Assembly (NCBI GenBank): GCA_027257055.1
Contig: JAPVLO010000987.1
Span: 1 to 64,000, forward strand
Origin: Cephalopachus bancanus
Taxonomy: Eukaryota; Chordata; Mammalia; Primates; Tarsiidae
DNA: 64,000 bases
Reading direction: 5' to 3'
Of the stretch, positions 55,303 to 64,000 are shown piece by piece; within the stretch, counting starts at the first letter, position 1; each line of letters begins with the position of its first letter. A program made the translations under genes and the position numbers. The notes under the pieces were generated by a model. The model had not been told where the DNA came from. It searched no databases and was given only the letters and a program-made list of their open reading frames with translations.

Positions 55303-57807
55303 CTTGATGGAAATAGATGAAAAAATGTTTAGCAAGATTCTAGCAAATTAAATCCAACAACAAAGCTCAAAATTCATCCACTGTGACCAAGTACGCTTCA
55401 TCCTCAGAATGCAGGGCTGGTTCAACATCTGCAATATCACAAATGTAATTAAATACATCAACAGATATAAAAGCAAGAACCACATATTATATCAATCTGT
55501 ATCAATAGATACAGAAAAAGCTTTTGATAAAATCCAGCATCCCTTCTTGATAAAAACCCTCGAACACCTAGGTATACAGGGAACATACCTCAAAATAGTA
55601 AAAACTAACTATCATAAACCCACAGTCAACATACTATTAAACGGACAGAAATGGGAAGCATTTCCCTGAAAACCAGAACCAGACAAGGCTGCCCATTCAC
55701 TTCCTTCCTGTTCAACATAGTGTTGGAAGTCATAGTTAGAACAGTCAAGAGAAGGAAATCAGGGTTATCCAAATAGAAAAAGAAAAAGTCAAGTTATCCC
55801 TCTTTGCAGATGATATGATCCTATACCTCAAAAATCCGAGAGAATCTGTCCAAAACCTCCTTGCACTGATAAAGGACTTTGGTAAAGTCCCAGGGTACAA
55901 AACAAGCATGCAAAAGACAGTTGCATTCTTATACACAAACAAAAAACAGGTGGAGAACCAAATAAAAAACACAATCCCATTCACAACAGTCACACAAAAA
56001 AATAAAATATATCAGCCTTTTCCTAAACAGAGAAGTGAAAGATCTCTACAATCAAAATTATGAAACCCTGCTCAAATAAATCAAAGATGACAAAAACAAA
56101 TGAAAAATATTCCATGTTCATGGATTGGAAGAATCAACATTGTTAAGATGTTCATCCTACCAAAGGCAATCTACAGATTCAATGCTATACTCATTAAATT
56201 ACCAGCACACTTCTCAGCCCTGGAAATCACAAAACAGAAATTCACATGGAAACTTAAATGACCATGAATAGTCAAACAATTCTTAGCAAAAGAAACAAAG
56301 CAGGAGGTATCACACTTCCAGACTTCAAACTTTATTATAAGGCTATAATAATCAAAACAGCTTGGTCTTGGTACAAGAACAGGAAGAGACCAACAAAACA
56401 GAATGGAGATTCCGGAAGCAAAACCTCAATTTCTCAACGGACTCATCTTCAACAAAGCCTCCAACAACAACCAGTAAATGGTACTGGGAAAACTGGTTGA
56501 CCACGTGCAGAAGACTGAAACAGGATCCCTACCTGTTACCATACACAAAAATCAACTGCAAATAAATCGAATACCTAAGTGTAAAACCCCAAACTTTAAG
56601 AATATTAGAAAATGCAGGAGACACCCTTACAGAAATCAGAATAGGCAACCAATTCCTGATCAAAACCCCAAAAGATAGACAAGTGGGACCTCATCAAACT
56701 GAAAAGCTTCTGCAAAGCAAAAGAAACCATCAAGAGAATGAGGAGACATCCCACAGACTTGGAAAAAATATTTCTCAACTGCATGTCTGACAAAGGGCTA
56801 ACATCCAGGATCTACAAGGATCTCAAACGTGTTGAAAGGAAAAAATACAAACAGCACCATTTTAAAAAGTGGGACAAAGACATGAATAGATACTTTTCGA
56901 AAGAAGACATAAGTGAAGTCAACAGACACAAAAAAATGCTAGCCTCACTAATCATCAGAGAAAAGCAAATCAAAACCACACTGAGATCCCATCTAACGTC
57001 AGTATGAATAGCCGTCAATAGCAAAACAAAAAACAACAGATGCTGGCAAGTATGTGGAGAAAAGGGAACACTTTTACACTCTTGGTGGGAACGCAAACTA
57101 GTTCAATGTCTATGAAATATAGTGGCGATTCCTAAAAGTACTAGAAATTGACCTTCCACATGACCCAGCAATCCCTCTTCTAGGAATATATTCATAGGAT
57201 CTTAAATCACTCCACAAAAAAGGTACCAGCACACTCATGTTTATTGCAGCACTATTTGCAATAGCAAAAACATGGAATCAAACAGGCTCAGTGGCTCAGC
57301 CTGTAATGCCGTGCCTTTGGGAGGCTGAGGTGAGTGGATTGCCTGAGTCCGCGGGTTCGAGACCCGCCTGGGCAAGCGAGACCTCATCTCTACAATAAAT
57401 CAAAAAATCAGCCAGGCGTGGTAGCGCATGCCTGTAATTCCGGCTACTTGGAAGGCTGAGGCGGAAGGATCGCTGGAGCCCAGCAAGTCGAGGCTGCGGT
57501 GGCCGGGAGCGGCCACTGCACTCCAGTCTGGGTGACAGAGTGAGACTCCAACTCAAAAAAAAAAAAAAAGAAAACAAAAAAACAAAAACAACAACAACAA
57601 AAAACATGGAATCAACCATGCTGCCCATTGAAACTGGACCAAAAAAATGTGGTACATACACATGATGGAATATTACACTGTCATAAAGAACAACAAATTA
57701 TGGACATCACAGCAACTTGGATGGATTTCGAGTTTATAATACTCAGTGATCTATTACAGAAACAAAGCACTAGGTTGCACATGTTCTCCCTCATAAACAA
57801 ACTCTGA
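55303..57807 (+). pseudogene. L1-E ORF2 C-terminal remnant
   Basis: The open stretch 55409-55669 carries [33 protein letters not shown] and [11 protein letters not shown], the palm entry of the reverse transcriptase. [15 protein letters not shown] at about 55810 keeps the catalytic pair of Asp. [15 protein letters not shown] (56300) and [12 protein letters not shown] (56790) mark the thumb and C-terminal region. Stop codon TGA at 57805-57807. Frameshifts separate these blocks. Confidence 0.88.
57266..57615 (+). mobile_element. Young-type Alu in L1-E, plus strand
   Basis: Dimer from about 57282 with target duplication AAAAACATGGAATCAA at 57266-57281 and ending at 57615. The tail is long and mixed (AAAACAAAAAAACAAAAACA...). 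GTGGCCGGGAGCGGCCAC and GCGGGTTCGAGACCCGC are both perfect. Low divergence. Confidence 0.95.
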
Positions 57808-58015
57808 TCATTTACCATAATACAATAAGAAAGGGATTGGCAGTAGCAACATACTGCCACAGTGGGTGGAGAGGGGCTCAGAACATCAATAAGGGTACCT
57901 GATCTCACACTAGGCAAAGTCGGGACCAAAGGAAGGTCCTAGCTTTACCTGTATGGTGACCACTTATATACCTAATCCTGAATTCTACCTCACATCTTTA
58001 AAGTCAAAACAAAAA

Positions 58016-59270
58016 TGAAAACCAAAGATTTCTGGTATCACCCGTACAAACAAGTCTAGAGAGGAAATAAAATACATGAGCCACCACTTATTCCTTTACT
58101 ATCGCTATAGGCACTTTTTTTTTCAGCAACAGTTTTAATATATCATTTTCCTTTATGGAAAGAAAGCTCCCCAAAACCCCAGGATTTATGTATTAAAAAC
58201 TGTGTATTTTTACCTGTTTAAACTTCTGTCACTTTCAAAATATTCTGTTTTATGCAATATACCAATCAAGACACTGTTTTTACTGCTCAAAACAATTTAT
58301 GAGCTCATCATTTTATACCCTTTAGTGTTTCTGCCGTTTTTTGTTTCACCTCTTCCACATTGTCTGTACATTTCACTTTGAGGACTTTTTTTTAATCTGT
58401 GGAAACAAACCAAAAAAAAGTTGTTTGGGGTGATGTGGGTGAATAGGGAGATGCACCGCTTTCAGTCAAAAACTGATTAACACTCAGCACTGTATGTTGT
58501 CATGTTAGGCCAAAGCCCTAACAGCCACCCTTTTATAGGAAATGCTTCAAAATATACTAATGTGGACCCAAGTTATGATAAATCTTGACACAAGGATGTC
58601 ACAGAGCCTGACACAATGTTAAAACTGCAAATTCAAGTGCTATGTTTACATAGTTTCTCATCACATGAATAAAGTGTTTGATAATGGTAAAAAATAAAAT
58701 GAAATAAAAACACATAGCAAAATTCTCAAATATTTTGCCTGAAGTACAACAGGAGTAATCACCAGTAAATATAATAACATCAATTACAAAATAACAGTTT
58801 ATAAATGTGTTAGATTAATTGCTAATGCAGAAAAAGTAATAAGATATGACAAATTCAAATAGAACTCTGGCAAGTTATGAGTAAATTATTTTTTATCCTC
58901 TACAAAAGGAGGTAAAACTTTGTGTGTAAAAGGGGTAATGATAATTAAAATGAATAATATAGTGACGTAATGGATAATCATATATCTTTGTGACATTGGA
59001 AGCATGCAATTATTTTCATCTCAATGGAGTTAGTCTTACACTTATTTAGTAAAATTTCTGCATACTTATATCAAAGCAAAAAATAATAAGATCATTCATG
59101 TGGGTGGATGATTATTGGAGTAAGAGTAGAAAATTATATTTGTTCCTCAAAATGCAAGTGTGAAATGAAAAATGTACAAAGAGAGAAAATATGTTGCTAA
59201 ATATTGCACGTAGAGGTAGGTATTCATCCTGAAATTTAACCAAAGTAAATATATCATGATTTATTGAAGT
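58016..59270. other. AT-rich stretch without recognised gene
   Basis: No gene or assignable repeat recognised. Confidence 0.5.
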
Positions 59271-59590
59271 TAATAGTTTTTTCTTTTTTTTTTTTCTTTG
59301 ACTTGGAGTCTCAGTCGCCCAGACTGGAGTGCAATGGCTGCTCCTGGCCACTGCAGCCTCGATCTGCTGGGCTCCGGCGATCCTTCTGCCTCAGTCTTCC
59401 GAGTAGCCGGAATTACAGGCGCGCACTACCACGCCCGGCTAATTTTTTGATTTATTGTAGAGATGAGGTCTCACCAAGTTGCCCAGCAGTGTCTCGAACC
59501 CACGGGCTCAGGCAATCCACTCACCTCAGCCTCCCAAGGCGCGGGATTGCAGGCTGAGCCATCGAGCCCGGCTTTACTAGTATTTTCAAA
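59271..59590 (-). mobile_element. Young-type Alu, minus strand
   Basis: Antisense dimer from the T-rich tail at about 59283 to GAGCCCGGCT at about 59573. Possible target duplication TTAATAGTTTTTTC versus TTTACTAGTATTTTC, imperfect. The hairpin reads ATGGCTGCTCCTGGCCAC, so it is one of the older members of the subfamily. Confidence 0.9.
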
Positions 59591-61560
59591 GTAATCTTTC
59601 ATAATATATAATTTTGGAGATCTGGACATCTAATAATATTGTGACAATAGTCTCTCTCTATATGAATGCATAAATTGTTTCTATTTTAGAACTATTTCTA
59701 CTCTTAGCAATTTTGTTTTTTAAAATGAAAATAGATTTTTTCCAATTTTCAAAGTAAAATCAAATGAACAAACAATTATTCTTGAGAAATGTATATCATA
59801 TTATTATTACATAGTAAGGATATCCTTTTGACTAATTTTATGTCCTTAATCAAAGATCTGCACAGTTTTAATGTAAATAACAAAATAGTAAATATTTTAG
59901 GTTTTGTGGGTCTTAGTATTTCTGTGGCAAATACTCTTATTGAAACCAGAATGTAGCATAGAATCTACAATTTAATTAATGACAGGTAACCTAATATTGA
60001 ACTAATATTTCTGCAGGTAAGAATTAGTTTCAAAAAATACAATAACAACAACAACAAAAGGAAGGTACTGGGAAATGATTAGAGGCAGACAGAAACTGGT
60101 CGAAATTCAATTCTACAAAGATTGGAAGCACACTGCATAAAACCACACGTATGAGCTTTTTCTTAGGAAGATTGGTTCCCCTTCACTTATTAGAGTGAAG
60201 AAAAACTTCATTTGGAAGTCTTCAGTCTTATAGGTCTGGGTGGCAGAACACATAGGGACTGGCGATAGTGTAGGTAAATCCGAGAACAAAGGGTAAAAGT
60301 TGGTGAGGTCCAATATATGCATACATTTTGTTATGCTATTGATTAACACCTGCAATCGGTATAGGAGCTTAAATTACTCCAAGTTAGAGGGAGTTCATAA
60401 CTGTCTAAGCACTTCTAAATGTCACATTCTCTCCAAATCTCTTCAAAATACTTTCAAATATATTCAATATAAAGTAAAGTTTATTAGAAATACAAAAGAA
60501 TCAGGAAAATGGAAACTGTTATTTTAAAAATATATAAGTATTACAAACAGACTCCAAAATAATTTATGGTGGTGAAATTGGCAGGTAAGTACTTGGAATT
60601 AACTCGAATAATATTTAAAGGCTTAAAGTAAGCAATGTTCTTGATGAATAAAAAGATGGAAAATATCAGCAGACAAAAAAGAAAAAATCTATAATAATGG
60701 AACTTCTGGAACTCCAAGGTACATTTTCTGGAATAAAATTTCAATTCTTTGAATAAAAAAATACTCTGGAAGAAATCATTACAATAACTATAAAATAATA
60801 CTTTCAAATATTTATCTAATGCTTGGAAATAAAATAACTCATTTCTAAACATAATTGATAATCAAATTAAAATTAAACATTTTCTTAATAAAACTACTCT
60901 AATATACATCATAATCAAATTGGAAAACTAGTGATAAAGGAAAATAAATGACAAAGAGAAAAAAGGTATATGACATACAAGGGAGAAAACATAAGAAAAT
61001 CCTATGATTTATTTTTTAAAATTATAGGCAGCAAAAAAGAAGGCAATAGAATAACATGCCAAAAAGAACACGAAATCATAAAACCAAAATTAAAACTGCT
61101 GATTCCGAATTCCATATGCAGCAAAAGCATCCACAATAATTAAAGTGAAATAAAGTTATTTTACACCGAAACAAAACAAAAACCTGGGCAGTTTGTACTA
61201 GTTTGGACCTTAACTATAAAGAATTGTTCCTTCAACCTTAAGGAAAATGATATTGAAATAAAGAAAAGGTAATTATACTTTTTTCCCCACTATACATAAC
61301 ATGACTTTTCATTTTTCCTATTTGGTAGAGTTTTTAAAAAGTTAAATATGCACTTACCTTGCTGTGTCTAAGTAATCTGTCAATACATTGGAATAAAAAA
61401 ATAGAATCCTCTAATGCCTATAACTTATATCAGAAACAAATTCAACAGGCTTTTGGACATGAAGTGGGAGGGAACAAAAATATATTATATATATGCCACA
61501 AAAGAAATGAAATGTGAAATAAGTAAATGTATTAAAGTAAATTAATAGATATGAGTACAT
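59591..61560. other. AT-rich stretch without recognised gene
   Basis: About 2 kb with only short random open frames and an ACAACAACAACAA run near 60045. No exon or repeat recognised. Confidence 0.5.
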
Positions 61561-61562
61561 TT

Positions 61563-61680
61563 ACCCAGGTGCAGTGGCACTACTAAGGAAGCTGAAGCAG
61601 AAGATCGCTTAGGTCGGGGAGTTTGAATCCAGTCTGGGCAACATAGCAAGATCCTCATCTTTAAAATAAATTTTAAAAAT
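61563..61680 (+). mobile_element. Free Alu/7SL monomer (FLAM-like)
   Basis: CCCAGGTGCAGTGGCACTAC, then AAGCTGAAGCAGAAGATCGC, GTTTGAATCCAGTCTGGGCA, ACATAGCAAGATCCTCATCT and an A-rich tail. One 7SL-derived arm with an internal deletion of the first stem. An old, plus-strand copy. Confidence 0.75.
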
Positions 61681-63135
61681 AAATATGAGCAAATTTATAC
61701 CAGAAAGTAAATCAGAGAAGTTTTGTACCAGAGTGAGACAAAGAAAAACACAAATTTCCAACGTCAAAGAAGAGTGGTTAGGAATAAATTTAACATTTAT
61801 AAAGTACATTTTGCATCACAGTGTATAAATACCCCTGATCTGAAAACAGAAATACTTAAGAATTTTTAATGGTTTTGGGTTTGCAGTTCTGCTGTGTATT
61901 AAAGACAAAATTTTTTTATTTGAATAGCATCAGTGAAATGGAAAACAAAGGAGATGACCCATGATAAAATAAACATAATGTATACCTCAAATAATGCTAA
62001 AGTGTTTTTGTATAGTCAAGAGAATAATAGATTTCTTAAAACTATTATGTGATTCTAAGTACTTCAGAGTATATGACATAAACACTGGCGTCACTTAGTC
62101 ATTCTTCTTTTCCAATAGGTGAGGGACAATTTTTTTAATTAGGTACCACTTTTAAAGACATGTACTGATACTTATGGTTATTTTATTTTATTTGCTTCTG
62201 GTGCTATATCAGAATGAGGCTACTGAATATACATATTTAGGTATATAGGTACAGTAAATTAATTGGATGAGAAAAATCAAGATGATGCTTTAAATTTATA
62301 TAAAGACATTTTATAAATACATGTTTTTATTATTCTTAAAAATATGTTCCTTGTCATTAATCTTTCAGTCATGTTTAATATTTATAAAAACAGGAATTTT
62401 TTCTTTTGGATGTTTGCAATGTTTTCAATTTTGTTTTTGTAATTTAAAAGGAAATAAAAAATAAGGCAAATAAATAGGCAACATATGCCTTTTTAAGAAT
62501 GATTTTGCTTAATCCATTTTAATTAAATTTGCTGGAGATATGGTAAGCTTTTTTATATGTGTACTGAAATCATTGTCAGACCATGAAGCATAGTCTTAAA
62601 ATACACAAGATATAATTTTAATTATGGATCTATTTCAGGTTACTTTCTTCCTCTCTTTTTTGGGATGTTCTTAGATTGGTTCATGATTAAGTGCCCTCAA
62701 TATCTATCTGCTTTTCTCTGCATGTCAATCTAGTCATCCTGTTCTTTGGTTTGAAGAACCATATATCAAATTTTCCTTCAGTTAATATTTTATGGTATCT
62801 TCTGCTTTCATATTGTTAATACAAGTCTCAAGAATGTTGTCTCAAATTTGATTTTCTTGAAACACTTTCTAGCTTACTTATATGATTTTTCATCTAGTAA
62901 TGCTGCTTTACTTCAGTTAATTTCTATTCTCACAATTGCTTTCTTTTTTCTTATTTATTTCAGCTGTCAGAAAAAAGTTTTTAAAATTTATCCTATTGAC
63001 TAAGCTGAATCATATTCAGAAGTACTCTATTTCTCTAAAATTGCATAATAATATTCTCATTTATGTTTTCTAAAAATCATTTTCACAAACATCAGTTTGT
63101 GTGTGTTTATCAACAATAAAAATTAAATCTACTCA
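61681..63135. other. AT-rich stretch without recognised gene
   Basis: No gene found. The T-rich part 62640-63060 might be very old antisense L1, without clear landmarks. Confidence 0.45.
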
Positions 63136-63139
63136 AAGA

Positions 63140-63259
63140 AAGAGAACTTTATACATAAAAGACACCTGAACTTGTATGTTCCTTGCAGCACAATTCACAA
63201 TTGCAAATATGTGGAATCACCCTAAATGTCCATCAACTCATCAGTAGATAATGAAAATT

Positions 63260-63318
<59 letters not shown>

Positions 63319-63625
63319 TAGCACCCCTCGTGTATATATACACCATGGAATACTTTTAAGCCATGAGAAGTAATGAAAACCAAATACCATATGTTCTCAC
63401 AAGTGGGAGCTAGCCTAAGAACCTATAAAGGCATGTGGAATGACAGAATGGGCATTGAGGACTCTAAGTGGGAAGGTGGTGAGGGATGAAAAGTTACCTA
63501 TTGAGTACAAGGTGCACAGGTTGGGCAGGGGGAGATACGTAAAGTCCAGACTTCTTGCCACTATACAATGTATCCTTGTAACCAAAAGTCATCCGTACCC
63601 CTAAAACTATTGAAACAAAATTTTT
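63140..63625 (+). mobile_element. Older primate LINE-1 3' end (L1PB/L1MA-like)
   Basis: ORF2 end and 3'UTR of a different L1 lineage from L1-A to L1-E. Landmarks are CCTTGCAGCACAATTCACAA (63181), AATGTCCATCAACTCATCAG (63226), CATGGAATACTTTTAAGCCA (63344), ATATGTTCTCACAAGTGGGA (63389), GTGAGGGATGAAAAGTTACC (63480), ATGTATCCTTGTAACCAAAA (63568), CCTATTG-like end and A tail. The 3'UTR matches the common primate L1PB/L1MA form. It is split by the CA microsatellite at 63261. Confidence 0.85.
63261..63315 (+). repeat. (AC)n microsatellite
   Basis: Uninterrupted run of 27 CA units inside the ORF2 end of the older primate L1. It replaces or expands a short CA word (normally ATACACACAC in L1 tails). 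Confidence 0.97.
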
Positions 63626-64000
63626 TTAAAGCTAAATCAATTCAAATTTTGTGATTTATTCTGGCAGATTACTCTTAATTCACAGTTCTGTTCTTTGTTC
63701 ATCTATGATTCAGATTACTAGGTGGAGGCTGCACTAAAGTGCATATTCTAGTCAAATATCCAATGATTGGCAAGTATATACTTGATGTTGAGCTGGTGAA
63801 TTTATATGGAATAGATTCTAGTCCCCAGATTTAAAGTCAGAGACTCTTAATCAATGGGGTATATAGAGAACTGCATATTAAAGTTGAATGTTTACCCAAG
63901 GTATTCTCATCTACTCCATTCCACTATCTGTAAAATCTATATGCTTCTTAGAACACAACAACTGTAGCAATTTTTATTTAGCCTTATTGAAACAGAAAAC
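63626..64000. other. Stretch without recognised gene
   Basis: No assignable element up to the window end. Confidence 0.5.

Larger units (their letters stand above)
55303..58015 (+). mobile_element. LINE-1 copy L1-E, 5'-truncated
   Basis: Begins inside the reverse transcriptase domain (TLMEIDEKMFSKIL-like at 55303) and runs to the 3'UTR end near 58015. A young Alu is inserted at 57282. The 3'UTR is of the L1-D type (GATCTCACACTAGGCAAAGT, GGGACCAAAGGAAGG, GGTGACCACTTATATACC). A typical truncated L1 insertion about 2.4 kb long without the Alu. Confidence 0.92.

Noticed and set aside
62640..63060. Possible exon preceded by TTTATTTCAG at about 62953-62964
   Set aside because: A polypyrimidine tract and AG occur by chance in T-rich DNA; no open frame with recognised content or donor site was found.

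Overview
This is a mammalian, AT-rich, non-genic window built almost entirely from interspersed repeats. I find no host protein-coding exon, rRNA, tRNA, CRISPR array or operon. The longest open frames (up to about 220 codons) lie inside LINE-1 5'UTRs or antisense to Alu copies and are shadows. The host is a primate, because the SINEs are dimeric 7SL-derived Alu elements with a poly(A) linker. The young Alus are not the anthropoid S/Y type, and they lack the right-arm signature (GACGCCACGGCACTC) typical of lemur and loris Alus. A tarsier is therefore the best inference, but it is not proven.

Layout. 1-2960: old, degraded LINE-1 fragments on the minus strand in AT-rich DNA. 2965-8548: a plus-strand L1 (L1-A) carrying one Alu. 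8560-15402: a second plus-strand L1 (L1-B) with a different 5'UTR, interrupted by an Alu and by a mariner DNA transposon. 15420-18670: ancient minus-strand L1 split by an LTR-like repeat. 18671-19190: an Alu next to a duplication-inversion-duplication scar. 19190-23460: AT-rich DNA with faint ancient repeats. 23463-27217: a minus-strand L1 (L1-C) that keeps its 5'UTR but has lost its 3' two-thirds. 27218-38477: mostly unique AT-rich DNA with Alus and two MaLR-type LTRs. 38478-47985: a near full-length plus-strand L1 (L1-D) that has received three young Alus, a 1163-bp solo LTR with a perfect 6-bp target duplication, and a truncated L1 tail. 47990-55300: ancient minus-strand L1, Alu, MIR and other old repeats. 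55303-58015: a 5'-truncated L1 (L1-E) with an Alu. 58020-64000: AT-rich DNA, one Alu, a half-Alu and an old primate L1 3' end.

Nothing here acts as a multi-gene system. The interest lies in repeat evolution. L1-C and L1-D share a 5'UTR with about 165-bp duplicated modules. The young Alu subfamily has a perfect tRNA-like T-arm hairpin in its B box and a perfect hairpin in its right arm. The mariner carries two tandem copies of a piece of the L1 it landed in. The solo LTR looks recent and class II-like. A two-jump template-switch scar is preserved at about 19.0 kb.
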